DNA from: an uncultured Oscillospiraceae bacterium
GTDB taxonomy: Bacteria; Bacillota; Clostridia; Oscillospirales; Oscillospiraceae
DNA length: 44,911 bases
Assembly (NCBI GenBank): GCA_910584835.1
Contig: CAJUEG010000014.1
Coordinates: forward strand, 1-44,911
Reading direction: 5' to 3'
In this document: positions 1 through 8,428 of the stretch, piece after piece
How the letters are laid out: the number at the start of each line of letters is the position of its first letter
How positions within the stretch are numbered: position 1 is the stretch's first letter
Notes under the pieces: model-generated
The model's input: the letters and a program-made list of their open reading frames with translations, nothing else
Told to the model about the DNA's origin: nothing
Database searches by the model: none
Position numbers and translations under genes: made by a program

Positions 1-118
1 CGCCCACGGGTTTGGACTTGATGCTGTCCAGGGAACCCCGCCCGGACAAAAAAGAGACGCCAACCATGACCAGCAGGGCCACCGCGGCAACGATCAGGAT
101 GATAAATTGCTGGGGCAT
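1..118 (-). CDS. VirD4/TraG-like coupling ATPase, N-terminus only
   Basis: Only the first 39 residues lie in the window; the gene runs off the left edge. They form a membrane segment (MPQQFIILIVAAVALLVMVG) followed by a small linker ending SIKSKPVG. This matches the start of the ICE type of VirD4 coupling protein, where one N-terminal helix precedes an SK.VG.GQHG.A stretch and then the ATPase. The ATG at 118 has AAAGGTGG six bases upstream and lies 18 bp after the toprim gene, so the two are probably cotranscribed. The expected role is to bring the relaxase-DNA complex to the secretion channel. The ATPase motifs cannot be seen here, so the family call rests on the N-terminus and gene order. 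Confidence 0.6.
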   Translation of the reverse strand, partial: MPQQFIILIVAAVALLVMVGVSFLSGRGSLDSIKSKPVG

Positions 119-136
119 GGCGCACCGCACCACCTT

Positions 137-1060
137 TCACGATAATTTCTGTTCAATTTGCTGCTCCTCCGTCTGCTGAAAATTCGCGCACAAATCCTCG
201 TTCCAATCTTTATTGATCGGCACCCGCGCATCCACCGCCAGCCCACGCTCCCGCACCACCTGCGCCAGCCGCCGCGTGGCGAGCTGCCCCGCTTGGTCGT
301 TGTCCAGGCACAGGAGGACATTTTCAATATTGGGGTTCCGCTCCAGCATCCCCAGCAGCGGCTGGGAGGACGTGCCGCACAGGGCCACATAACTGTGCCT
401 GGCCCAGTCGCTGTCATGGTAGATGGAAATCAGCGAGAGCATATCAATGGGCGCCTCGAACACCAGCAGATGCCCGCTGGTACCTGGCCAGTTGAAGGCA
501 TAGCGGAAGTCGCTGCCCTCCGCCGTCATGCGGAAGGTCTTGCCTTGGCTGTTGGTGCTGCGCTTGTGGGCGTGGCGGGCGGTGCCGTCATTGTCCCTGC
601 CCACGAAGACAGCGTTGTGGTACTTCTGATCCTCGTAGATCAGCCCTGAGCAGACAAAGGTAGTCAGCACCTCCCGATCCAGATGGCGGTGCTTGAGGAG
701 ATAGGCAAACACCCGCCTGTTGTTTTCGTTGGCGGGTGGCAGTTCGAAGGGCTTTTTTACTTTCTCCCGGGGGGCGCTCACCTGGGAGCAGAGTTGGCCC
801 ACGTCCTCGTTGAGCAGCGTCAGCACTGCCTCCGCATAGTTCATCCCGTAGAACTCCTTGAGAAAAGTCACGGGCCCACCGCCCTTCTCGGTGGCATGGT
901 CATACCACTCATTGCCCCGGACGGTGACGCTGTGGTTGCTGGACAGACGGAACTCCGACCCCTCGCGGATCAGCGGTTCCCCTTTGTAGCGGAGGAACTC
1001 CACCAGATCTACCTCGTTGGCCTGGAGCTTTTGTTCTTCTGTGAAATGGATGTAGGGCAA
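137..1060 (-). CDS. DUF3991 / toprim domain protein (primase-like)
   Basis: The protein has 307 residues from a TTG at 1060 that sits eight bases after AGGAGG; frame stays open further upstream without a ribosome site. Residues about 15-80 are the DUF3991 region (VDLVEFLRYKGEPL ... NEWYDHATEKGGGPVTFL), which resembles the N-terminus of DnaG-like primases. The C-terminal half is a toprim fold: the acidic FEAPIDMLS motif and the DxD-type LCLDNDQAG motif are both present. Proteins of this type occur in most Clostridial ICEs next to the relaxase and VirD4, and are thought to prime the transferred strand or help replication of the circular form. No CHC2 zinc finger is visible. It follows the relaxase in transcription order, but a plus-strand MATE gene separates the two. 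Confidence 0.85.
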   Translation of the reverse strand: MPYIHFTEEQKLQANEVDLVEFLRYKGEPLIREGSEFRLSSNHSVTVRGNEWYDHATEKGGGPVTFLKEFYGMNYAEAVLTLLNEDVGQLCSQVSAPREKVKKPFELPPANENNRRVFAYLLKHRHLDREVLTTFVCSGLIYEDQKYHNAVFVGRDNDGTARHAHKRSTNSQGKTFRMTAEGSDFRYAFNWPGTSGHLLVFEAPIDMLSLISIYHDSDWARHSYVALCGTSSQPLLGMLERNPNIENVLLCLDNDQAGQLATRRLAQVVRERGLAVDARVPINKDWNEDLCANFQQTEEQQIEQKLS

Positions 1061-1139
1061 TTTTAACACCTCCTGAGCATCAAAAAACTGTGGCACCGCC
1101 CCTGCGGCATCCACAGCTGCGCTGTCTCATACCATCCCC

Positions 1140-1167
1140 TTGACTTTTCCACGCAGGCGAGTATAAT
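1140..1167 (+). promoter_or_regulatory. Sigma-A promoter of the MATE gene
   Basis: TTGACT at 1140-1145 and a perfect TATAAT at 1162-1167 are separated by 16 bp. Transcription would start near 1174, about 37 bases before the MATE start codon. It is the clearest housekeeping promoter in the window and is on the strand opposite to the transfer genes. Confidence 0.85.
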
Positions 1168-1210
1168 AGCCCCGCGTATCATGCCGGTTTACCCGGAGGG
1201 GATGGTTCTC

Positions 1211-2590
1211 ATGCATCGAAAAAATGACCTGGGACGGGATCCCATGACCGGGCTTCTGCTCCGGCTGGCCGTGCCCACAATGCTGGCCCAGCTCATCAAC
1301 GTACTGTACAGCATCGTGGATCGGATGTTCATCGGCCACATCGCCGGGGTGGGATCCCTGGCCCTGGCGGGTGTGGGCGTGTGCGGCCCTATCGTCACCC
1401 TGCTGTCCTCTTTTTCCTTCCTGGTTGGGTTGGGTGGCACACCGCTGATGGCCATGAAACTGGGCGCCGGGGATCAGGATGGGGCGTCCGAGCTGCTGTC
1501 CAACTGCTTCAAACTTTTACTGGGACTGGCGCTGGGGCTGAGCCTGCTGTTCTTCCTTCTGCGCCGTCAATTCCTGTGGTGGTTCGGGGCCAGCGCGGAC
1601 ACGTTCCCCTATGCCCTGGACTACATCACCATCTACATCGCGGGGACGGCCTTTGCCCTGCTGTCCGGCGGGCTGAACAGCTTCCTCATCGCCCAGGGCC
1701 GCTCCGGGCTGGGCATGGGTACGGTGGTACTGGGGGCGGCGATGAACATCGGCCTGGACCCGGTGTTCATCTTCGCCCTGGACATGGGCGTGTCCGGCGC
1801 GGCCTGGGCCACTATCCTTTCCCAGGCCGCCGCCTGTGCTTTTGCCCTGATCTCCCTGCGCCTGCCGGGATTGCCCGTCCCCCTGCGGTGGGGAAAGCTC
1901 CAGCCCGCATTGTGCAAAAAGGTGCTGGCGCTGGGGCTGGCCCCTTTTCTCACATACGCGCTGGACAGCGTCATCCTCATCATCCTGAACACGGTACTCC
2001 AGCGCCAGGGCGGCCCGGGCGAGGGGGACGTGCTGATCACCTGTGCCGCTATTGTCCAAAGCTATATGCTGCTGATCGCCATGCCTATGAGCGGCATTAC
2101 CCTTGGGTGCCAGGGGGTGGTGAGCTTCAACCTGGGCGCGGGCAACCGGGAGCGGGTGCGGCTGGCCCTGCGGGGTGTGCTTCTGCTGTGTCTCGCCTTT
2201 GCCGCGCTGATGCTGGCCGTCACCCATCTTTGTTCCCCCTGGTTCGTCCGGCTGTTCACCAAGGACGTCCAGGTGATGGCCCGGAGCGTGTCGTACATCA
2301 AGCTCTACACCGCCGGGGCGCTGTTCATGGCCGTTCAGTGGACGGCGGTGGATATGTCCACCGCATTGGGACAGGTGGGGCTGGCCCTGCTCTGTTCCCT
2401 GGTGCGCAAGAGCCTGTTCCTCACCGGCATTTTGCTGTTCCCAGTGCTGTTCACCGCCGCCGCGGCCTTTGCCGCGGAACCCTTCTGCGACATCACCGCC
2501 AGTGTCATCTCCGCTGTACTGTTTGCCCACTTCACGCCGAAGCTGCTGGACGCACGGTGCGGGCCGCGGGCCCAGCAGGGGCAGGGCTGA
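1211..2590 (+). CDS. MATE family multidrug / cation exporter
   Basis: This is a 459-residue polytopic membrane protein, the usual length for the MATE family, with about twelve hydrophobic segments. Recognisable MATE features are the start (MTGLLLRLAVPTMLAQLINV, VDRMFIGHIAG), QGVVSFNLGAG in the second half and the GALFMAVQWTA helix. MATE proteins export drugs or metabolites in exchange for Na+ or H+. The start at 1211 is chosen because GGAGGG ends 10 bases upstream; an ATG at 1202 is too close to that site. The gene runs against the transfer genes, has its own promoter and ends three bases before the convergent relaxase stop. It is probably cargo placed in the relaxase-toprim gap; its substrate cannot be read from sequence. 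Confidence 0.93.
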   Translation: MHRKNDLGRDPMTGLLLRLAVPTMLAQLINVLYSIVDRMFIGHIAGVGSLALAGVGVCGPIVTLLSSFSFLVGLGGTPLMAMKLGAGDQDGASELLSNCFKLLLGLALGLSLLFFLLRRQFLWWFGASADTFPYALDYITIYIAGTAFALLSGGLNSFLIAQGRSGLGMGTVVLGAAMNIGLDPVFIFALDMGVSGAAWATILSQAAACAFALISLRLPGLPVPLRWGKLQPALCKKVLALGLAPFLTYALDSVILIILNTVLQRQGGPGEGDVLITCAAIVQSYMLLIAMPMSGITLGCQGVVSFNLGAGNRERVRLALRGVLLLCLAFAALMLAVTHLCSPWFVRLFTKDVQVMARSVSYIKLYTAGALFMAVQWTAVDMSTALGQVGLALLCSLVRKSLFLTGILLFPVLFTAAAAFAAEPFCDITASVISAVLFAHFTPKLLDARCGPRAQQGQG

Positions 2591-2593
2591 CGG

Positions 2594-4990
2594 TCAGGGC
2601 TGCATCGTCTGCCCCTGCTCCTCGTGATCGTCCGGCTTGTGCCCCATGGCGATCTTTTTCTCCCAGATCTTACGCTTGAGCTTGCTGTCCACCCCCACAC
2701 GCACACCTCCCACGGGCTGGGGGCGCTGTTCCTGGAAGATGCGGCCCATGTGGTAGAGGAGTGAAGCGGCGGACGAAAAAATGGAGCTGTACACGCGGTT
2801 CAGATAATATTGGGCGTACTGATTGCCCTGCTGGGCGGACAGCCCCAGCCAGTGGACGGCCTGCCCCTGATTCTGGGGGACGTCCCCGCCGAGCAGATAC
2901 GCCTTGCCCAACGTGTACTGGGCAAATTGATTCCCGTCCTCCGCGCATTCCGTGAGCAGTTCCAGCGCCCGATCCACATCCTTGGGCACTGTTTCGGCGC
3001 CGAGGAGTAGGAGCTTGCCCAGTTGATACTTTGCCAGCGCGTTGCCGCGCTGGGCAGCCTTTTCCAGCCATGGCATCGCCGCCGCCTCATCCTGTTCCGT
3101 GCCCACCCCGTGGAGGAGCATCCAGCCGATGCGGTACTGGAGCCTGTCGTCCGGGGATCTACCCGCCATGATCTGAAACCCGGTGAACGCCTGACGGAAA
3201 TATCGGGCGGCACGTTCTTCGTCCGCCTCACAGCCCAGCCCATCCCGGTACAGCTTGCCCAGCTCGTAGGCGGCATAGGGGAAGGTGACTGCCTTGGCGT
3301 ACAGCTCCCGCGCCGCCACATAGTCCTGCTCCACGCCTTTGCCGTCCCGGTACAGTCCGGCCAGGGTGTACTGCGCATATTTGTATCCGGCATCTGCGGA
3401 TTTCTCCAGCCACCGTGCGGCCTCCTCATAGTCCTGTTCCACGCCCAACCCCGCGGCGTACAGCTTGCCGATGCGGTACTGGGTGCAGCGATCCGGCGCG
3501 GCCTTTTCCGCCGAGAGGAACGTGGTCAGCGCCTTGGCGTACCATTTCTGCGCCAGCGTTGGATCACGCTCCCGGCCCAGGCCCTCGGAGTACATCCGGC
3601 CCAGGTCGGCCATGGCCAGGGCATCCCCGGCATCGGCTTCCTGGATGAGCAGATCAAACGCCGCCGCATAATTCGGTAGACTGTCCTCATCACCGTACAG
3701 GAACTGACGGGCGGTGCGGTAGCTGCGCGTCCATTGAGCGTGGGGAGAAACCTCCCCGGTGCCGGTGGGCGCGTCCGCAGCTACGTCATCGAGCGACCCA
3801 TCCACAGGCCCATCATCGGTCAGTTCTTCCACAGACTCAAACTGATTGGCGGGATTGAGTGGGGGCGTATCACCCAGCCGCACCGCCTCCTCGATGACGA
3901 TATTTTTGATCCGTTTGAATGCCTTTTGCCGGATCAGCGGTTCACGCGGCGGCAGATCATCTTTGTACGTCCGCAGCACTTCCTCCCGCTCCTGGTACCA
4001 CAGGTCATAGGCGGCGGCGATGCGGGGATCCTTCTCCAGCTCGGTCACGATCCCGTCCACCAGTGATTTCACCGCTGGCGGCAGATAGCCGTACTGCTTC
4101 TTGCCGGAGCAATGCTGGAGACGCTGAGCCAGCTCCACCATAAGCTGCCCGATGTGCTGCTTCTCCAGCGTCCCGGTCTGCATCTCGGTGACGAGCTGCG
4201 CCATAACTTTCCCGGCATCCTCGGTGAGTTCATCCCGCCGCTGGGTCTGCCGCTGGTAGATGGCATAGAGATCTTGCTGAAAAATCTCCTTTGTCAGCAT
4301 GGACTTGATATCTGCGATCCCCCGCTTGGTGAGGAATCCGGACTTGCCATCGGCGCTGTAGCACACCATGTGCAAATGGGGATGGTGGCCCTCGTCATGG
4401 AAGGCCGCGTACCAGCGGAACTGCGCATCCGGGATCTTCATTGCCTTCGCCATATCCATGGCGTGAGCGGACAGCAGCTTGCGCCAGCGTTCAGCGTTGT
4501 CGTAGCCCAGCCGTGCGGCATCCTCCCGCCGCAGGGAGATGATGGGCAGCCACACCACACCGGGATGGTGCGCCACCTCATCCGCCACCTGGGACAGCAC
4601 CAGCGGGCCATCATCGGAGGTGAACAGACCGTGCGCCCCCAGCTTCTGAACACGAGGACGGCTGGCGATGTAGTCCACGTAGTTTTCCTTCTTGGCAATC
4701 GCCTCGTAGTTGTCCTCGATGGCGCGGGTGATGAACTCCGAGGCGTTTCCACGGGTAGGCGCGGCCTGGTAGTCCTCGTACTCGAACAGCCCACGGCTGG
4801 AGGGGAACTCCCGGAGGAGCTGTTCCACCAGTTCGGCCTGTTTCTCCGTGGCAGGCAGTGCCGCTTTGCCTGGATCAACTCGCTCCACACCCTCCCGGGT
4901 AGACACATATTTGACGTAGTTGCCCAGGTGCGCGGCGGCCTTTTCGCCGCCGCCCTTGATGTGTGGACACTTGAAAATGACGCGCGGCGT
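2594..4990 (-). CDS. MobP-type (MobP3/MobL-like) relaxase with C-terminal Sel1 repeats
   Basis: The relaxase nicks oriT, stays bound to the 5' end and pilots the strand into the recipient. With the start placed at 4990 it has 798 residues. The N-terminus reads PRVIFKCPHIKGGGEK ... NYVKYVSTREGVE and carries the conserved tyrosines. The metal-binding histidine motif FHDEGHHPHLH is at about residues 197-207, preceded by ISLRREDAARLGYD, both typical of MobP3/MobL relaxases. From about residue 410 to 730 there are around eight Sel1-type repeats (A...G...AQY.LG.LY..G.GV.QD...A). The codon at 4990 is ACG, not ATG; it lies seven bases after GGGGG and an in-frame stop is just upstream. The next standard start, GTG at 4906, would delete the N-terminal motif. 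The protein ends in the tail EEQGQTMQP. Confidence 0.85.
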   Translation of the reverse strand, partial: TPRVIFKCPHIKGGGEKAAAHLGNYVKYVSTREGVERVDPGKAALPATEKQAELVEQLLREFPSSRGLFEYEDYQAAPTRGNASEFITRAIEDNYEAIAKKENYVDYIASRPRVQKLGAHGLFTSDDGPLVLSQVADEVAHHPGVVWLPIISLRREDAARLGYDNAERWRKLLSAHAMDMAKAMKIPDAQFRWYAAFHDEGHHPHLHMVCYSADGKSGFLTKRGIADIKSMLTKEIFQQDLYAIYQRQTQRRDELTEDAGKVMAQLVTEMQTGTLEKQHIGQLMVELAQRLQHCSGKKQYGYLPPAVKSLVDGIVTELEKDPRIAAAYDLWYQEREEVLRTYKDDLPPREPLIRQKAFKRIKNIVIEEAVRLGDTPPLNPANQFESVEELTDDGPVDGSLDDVAADAPTGTGEVSPHAQWTRSYRTARQFLYGDEDSLPNYAAAFDLLIQEADAGDALAMADLGRMYSEGLGRERDPTLAQKWYAKALTTFLSAEKAAPDRCTQYRIGKLYAAGLGVEQDYEEAARWLEKSADAGYKYAQYTLAGLYRDGKGVEQDYVAARELYAKAVTFPYAAYELGKLYRDGLGCEADEERAARYFRQAFTGFQIMAGRSPDDRLQYRIGWMLLHGVGTEQDEAAAMPWLEKAAQRGNALAKYQLGKLLLLGAETVPKDVDRALELLTECAEDGNQFAQYTLGKAYLLGGDVPQNQGQAVHWLGLSAQQGNQYAQYYLNRVYSSIFSSAASLLYHMGRIFQEQRPQPVGGVRVGVDSKLKRKIWEKKIAMGHKPDDHEEQGQTMQP

Positions 4991-5040
4991 GAGATCACCC
5001 CCGTGTTATCCTTCTGAATTAAAAAATCTTAGAGAGAATA

Positions 5041-5110
5041 CCTTCTGGGCAGTCCATCATGAACCGACACTCGGTTCAGCGAAAGGTCGCAGTACCCCCT
5101 TGGCGGACGT
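5041..5110. other. Candidate origin of transfer (oriT)
   Basis: In the 137-base gap between the relaxase and the RHH gene there is a perfect 7-bp inverted repeat, GAACCGA-CAC-TCGGTTC (5061-5077). It is followed at once by a second small hairpin, GCGA-AAGG-TCGC (5079-5090), and then by AGTACCCCCTTGGCGG. An inverted repeat a few bases before a short C-rich conserved stretch is the usual layout of relaxase recognition and nick sites, for example in staphylococcal conjugative plasmids. Its position next to the relaxase and an RHH auxiliary protein supports the call. The exact nick site is not known. Confidence 0.5.
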
Positions 5111-5127
5111 TCAAAAATTTTGCGCGG

Positions 5128-5562
5128 TTAATCTCCCTTGTGCTTTTTCAGCGTATCCTTGAAGGTGATCGACCCGTTGGTCTTTTTCACCTCCTGCACA
5201 CACTGCCAGCGCAGCGCGTCCAGCTGGCTGGCGTCGATTTCCAGCCCAGCCGCCAGCACGTGCATCATCATGCTGATCTCCACCGTCAGCTTGAACAGCA
5301 AACGGGCGATGCGGCTCTCGCTGTTCTCCACCGTTGCCCGCAGCGCCGACACCAGCGCAGCGGGCAGAAACTGCACCGCGTCCTCGCCGGAGAGATATCC
5401 GGCGTAGAAACGGATGGCGTTCTCAATGAACTCGCTCCGACTCTTGCAGTTGTCCCGCTCCATGGCCCGATCCACCGCCTCCAGCGTGGAGGGGTAGAGC
5501 CACAGGGGAATCCGGGTCTTGATCTCCGGCGTTTCCGCGCCGGGTTGGTTCTTTTTCTCCAT
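5128..5562 (-). CDS. Ribbon-helix-helix relaxosome accessory protein
   Basis: This 144-residue protein starts at 5562, where GGAGG lies five bases before the ATG. Residues about 14-50 fit an RHH/CopG-type DNA-binding domain (TRIPLWLYPSTLEAVDRAMERDN, then SRSEFIENAIRFYAGYL). The rest is predicted helical, with a hydrophobic stretch (LLFKLTVEISMMMHVLAAGL) that could be a dimer interface. Genes of this kind usually sit immediately upstream of MobP relaxases and encode proteins that bind oriT and bend the DNA for nicking. The 17-bp direct repeats just upstream are plausible binding sites for it. Confidence 0.7.
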   Translation of the reverse strand: MEKKNQPGAETPEIKTRIPLWLYPSTLEAVDRAMERDNCKSRSEFIENAIRFYAGYLSGEDAVQFLPAALVSALRATVENSESRIARLLFKLTVEISMMMHVLAAGLEIDASQLDALRWQCVQEVKKTNGSITFKDTLKKHKGD

Positions 5563-5582
5563 GTTTACCTCCAAAATAGCCG

Positions 5583-5758
5583 CGACCACCTGCCACAGCC
5601 ACCTGTGAAATGTGGTTGTACTGGCGGTTTGCGGCGTGTTTTTTCGTTCCACGACCACCTGCCACAGCAAAAGGGCCGGAAACCGACCACCCAGGCCGCA
5701 TCCCCGACCCGCGTTGCGGGGCGGTGTTCACTGGCGGGAGGGCGCAAAGCGACCACCC
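5583..5758. repeat. Direct repeats upstream of the RHH gene
   Basis: A 17-bp sequence, CGACCACCTGCCACAGC, occurs exactly at 5583-5599 and 5652-5668. Its core CGACCACC recurs at 5684-5691 and 5750-5757. The repeats lie in the otherwise non-coding 432-base gap 5563-5994, between two minus-strand genes. They could be operator or relaxosome-assembly sites for the adjacent RHH protein; this is inference from position. Confidence 0.6.
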
Positions 5759-5943
5759 GCTTTTATCCCGCACAAAAATCGAACGTCTGGATTGCCCTCG
5801 GCGGCCCCGGCCCCCACTCCGCGACAGCGGCCCACAGGAGGCCGACACCGCGCTTCACGGGCTGGATGGGTACGGGGCGCCACCCCGCCGCCCGGGAGGG
5901 CCGCAAAGGCGCTCGGAGGGGCCGACACGGGGGAGAACAGCGG

Positions 5944-5975
5944 GAGGGCCGCTCCGCTGGCGCGGAACGGCCCTC
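5944..5975 (-). other. Strong hairpin after the 191-residue gene
   Basis: A 14-bp stem with one mismatch (GAGGGCCGCTCCGC / GCGGAACGGCCCTC) closes a four-base loop. It starts 19 bases after the stop codon of the minus-strand gene ending at 5995. No T-run follows, so it is more likely an RNA-stabilising hairpin or weak terminator than a full intrinsic terminator. The arms resemble the hairpin at 23606-23633. Confidence 0.5.
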
Positions 5976-5994
5976 GCGCTGCCCTTTCGGTAGG

Positions 5995-6570
5995 TCACAT
6001 CGCCGGTGCAGCAGGTGGAGCGGGCACCTCCTCAGACCCCTGCCGCGCAGGCCCAGCAGACGCCCCCGCACTGGCCTGGAGCTCGGCGTGGACGTCGGCC
6101 AGCTCGGCGTTGAGCCCCTCGGCCAGTTTAGCCGCGCTGGGTTTCAGCGTGCCCAGGAGCAGATCGTCCAGCCCGCACATCTCCGTGATCGTCCGCGCGG
6201 TACTCACCAGCGCCCGCCGCTGCTCCGGCCCGCACTCCTCCGTCGCCGCCGTATCGAACAGCAGCCAGACCAGCTCCATCTGAGCCTCCACATCGGGAAC
6301 CGTGTCCAAGCGGCAGATGTCGATCAGGTTGGGCAGGTTAGTACCATCGGCGGCGAATCGTTCGGCGTTGGCGATTTCCTCGTCCAGCCACGACAGCAGG
6401 GCCTGGCCGTCGCTGCCCAGGTGGTGGACCGCGTTGAGCGTTTCCAGCGCGGTGCGGAACTCGCTCACACAGCTGGGCACCTCGGTTTCCACCGCGTCCA
6501 GCAGGACCACGGCCTCGTGGGCGACGAGAGTGCACACCTCGGTGGGTGTGAGGTAAATCCGGTCATTCAT
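5995..6570 (-). CDS. Conserved ICE hypothetical protein, 191 residues
   Basis: I do not recognise a named domain. The protein begins MNDRIYLTPTEVCTLVAHEAVVLLDAVE and is acidic and mostly helical (LLSWLDEEIANAERF, AQMELVWLLFDTAATEECGPEQRRALV). It ends in an Ala/Pro-rich segment, GPARQGSEEVPAPPAAPAM. GAAAGGATG lies upstream of the ATG. It is the first gene after the 120-base gap 6571-6690, in which I see no clear promoter, and precedes the repeat region and RHH gene. A role in DNA processing is possible from position only. Confidence 0.6.
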   Translation of the reverse strand: MNDRIYLTPTEVCTLVAHEAVVLLDAVETEVPSCVSEFRTALETLNAVHHLGSDGQALLSWLDEEIANAERFAADGTNLPNLIDICRLDTVPDVEAQMELVWLLFDTAATEECGPEQRRALVSTARTITEMCGLDDLLLGTLKPSAAKLAEGLNAELADVHAELQASAGASAGPARQGSEEVPAPPAAPAM

Positions 6571-6690
6571 TTTGCGTCATCCTTTCTTTTTTGGAGTCTG
6601 GCAACACAATGCCACACCTCCGCTGGGATATCCATTCAGCAAACCCAACGAAAATGTCTGGCCAGCGTTTGGCGGAATCAACAGCGCGTG

Positions 6691-8157
6691 TCACATCACC
6701 GGCCCGGCAGGAGGTGTGATGCCGGTGGGCTCCTGATCGACCAGCTTGCCCTCCAGCTGCTCTGCGAAGACGCATCTGCGCGCCTCCCGGTCCGACCAGT
6801 GGGGGATGGTGGCGTTCCACGCCGCCGCCAGCACATCGCTGACGGTATAGGTCTGCCAGCCGTCCGCTCCGGCCATGGTGGAGAACGTGCCCCTGTCCAG
6901 GTCGATGTCCAGCGCAGCGGACACCTGTCCGGCGCCCTGCTGCATCTCGTCGGCGTAGTCCTGGAATACCTCCGGGGCAATGTGGTCCGCCGCGGGCAGC
7001 GCCTCAGCAAACCGCTGGGAGCCGTCACCCTTCTCCACCAGGTAAGCCCGCAGCCGCAGAGCGGTGTGCAGGGTGTCCATGGCTGCGCCGCCCTCCGCCA
7101 GCAGATGGTCTGTCCGGCCATCCTGGGTGACGCGGAATACAGAGATGGGACAGACCACTTTCGGCTCCTGCCCCTGGTCCGGCTCCAGGTCCTCGGCCAT
7201 GCGCTGGGCGCTGTAGTCCTTCAGCGTCATGCCGGTCTGCCGCTGGCAATACTCATCCATCTTCCGCAGCAGGACCGTTTTCTCGGCGGCGTTAAGAGTG
7301 TAGGGGACGGACTCCACCCGGCCATCGGCCCGGTGCAGGTCCACCTCCAGCTCATCGCACACCTGCCCCACCGTCATGTCGTAGTCGGCATAGACATTCA
7401 GGCAGTCATCGTTTTCATCAGTACAGACGTGGGTGCCGAACACAGCATCCACATCGAAGTTGGTTTCCATGTAGAAATTCAGCCTGCCGTCGATCTCGCT
7501 GATCTCCTCCGCGAAGGATACCTGCCTGGCGGACAGGTGGCCCGCCGATCCGATCTCGCAGTCCGCCAGCCGCTCCGTGAACCGGGCCATGCGCTGCCGC
7601 TCGGACAGACCTTCCGCCCGGAAGGCGCGGTAGGCAGCCACAGACACGTCCTGCATGAAATACGACCGCCAGCCGTTCGCGGCGTCAACGGTGGAGAACT
7701 CTTTTTTGTCAAAGTCCAGTGTGAACGCGCCGGTCACCTTTTTCGGGTTTTCCATGTGCGCTCCCACCAGCCGGTCGAACTCCCCGGCAGTGATCCGCTG
7801 GCGGATGCCGCAGAAATCAGAGAACGAGTCCTGTTTATCCTTGCGAAGATATTCCCGCAGGATGCTGGCCGCGTTCAAGACGTCCCAGGGGCGCTCCAGC
7901 TGGAAGTATTCTTCCTGCCCGTGCTCCCGCACATGGAACGCCGAGAATTTTTTGGCGGTCTCGATCTCCTGCTGCTGCCGCAGGTCCTCCTCCTGTATCT
8001 CCCGGCTGATCTGATCGTACTCCTCTTTGGGAAGCTGGCTGATGAGCTCCTTCAGATAACGGTCCAGCTGATCCTCCACAGTCCCGCCGTCCAGATGCCG
8101 GGACAGGGCGGCGTACCACCTCTTGTCCAGCCAGACGCTGATATCCCTACTTTCCAT
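6691..8157 (-). CDS. Large ICE hypothetical protein with an internal domain repeat
   Basis: This is a 488-residue soluble protein of no recognised family. Two segments resemble each other: about residues 143-200 (GAFTLDFDKKEFSTVDAANG ... SYFMQDVSVAAYRAF) and 412-472 (AALDIDLDRGTFSTMAGADG ... TYTVSDVLAAAWNA), which points to an internal duplication. The middle (FGTHVCTDENDDCLNVYADY ... YTLNAAEKTVLLRKMDEYC) resembles the polyvalent small domains common in ICE proteins. It ends PPAGPVM. Its start overlaps the end of the DUF6103 gene by 11 bases, and GGAGGGGG lies just upstream, so translation is probably coupled. Confidence 0.6.
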   Translation of the reverse strand: MESRDISVWLDKRWYAALSRHLDGGTVEDQLDRYLKELISQLPKEEYDQISREIQEEDLRQQQEIETAKKFSAFHVREHGQEEYFQLERPWDVLNAASILREYLRKDKQDSFSDFCGIRQRITAGEFDRLVGAHMENPKKVTGAFTLDFDKKEFSTVDAANGWRSYFMQDVSVAAYRAFRAEGLSERQRMARFTERLADCEIGSAGHLSARQVSFAEEISEIDGRLNFYMETNFDVDAVFGTHVCTDENDDCLNVYADYDMTVGQVCDELEVDLHRADGRVESVPYTLNAAEKTVLLRKMDEYCQRQTGMTLKDYSAQRMAEDLEPDQGQEPKVVCPISVFRVTQDGRTDHLLAEGGAAMDTLHTALRLRAYLVEKGDGSQRFAEALPAADHIAPEVFQDYADEMQQGAGQVSAALDIDLDRGTFSTMAGADGWQTYTVSDVLAAAWNATIPHWSDREARRCVFAEQLEGKLVDQEPTGITPPAGPVM

Positions 8158-8419
8158 GATCGTCCCCCTCCTTTACTTGGGCGGCGGGGACCACCGTCCC
8201 CTTGGGTGCGTCGGCCTTGGGCGGACGGCGCGGCCTGGGCGGGGGAGCGGAGCGGCTGTCCAGGTACTCCCGCACCGGCGCGGGCACGGCCTGCTCGTAG
8301 AGCTGGGCCAGCGATTCCTCCAGCCGCCGCTGGGCGGTGGTTTTTTCTTTTTTCAGGTAAAATTCCAGGGCGTTTAATTTTTCCTGGTCGAAGGCCAGGG
8401 TGATATTCACTTTTTCCAT
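8147..8419 (-). CDS. DUF6103 family small protein
   Basis: The 90-residue product starts MEKVNITLAFDQEKLNALEF and continues with a helical region ending in VPAPVREYLDSR, which is the pattern I know as DUF6103. A Pro/Arg-rich tail follows. GAGGAG lies five bases before the ATG. The gene is packed between the DUF3846 gene (nine-base gap) and the 488-residue gene (11-base overlap). The N-terminal strand and helix could form an RHH-like dimer; the function is unknown. Confidence 0.7.
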   Translation of the reverse strand: MEKVNITLAFDQEKLNALEFYLKKEKTTAQRRLEESLAQLYEQAVPAPVREYLDSRSAPPPRPRRPPKADAPKGTVVPAAQVKEGDDHGK

Positions 8420-8428
8420 TTTTACTCC

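Noticed and set aside
5059..8403. Open frame of 1114 codons on the plus strand
   Set aside because: It lies antisense to at least four well-supported genes and crosses the oriT candidate; the product is Arg/Pro/His-rich with no family signal.
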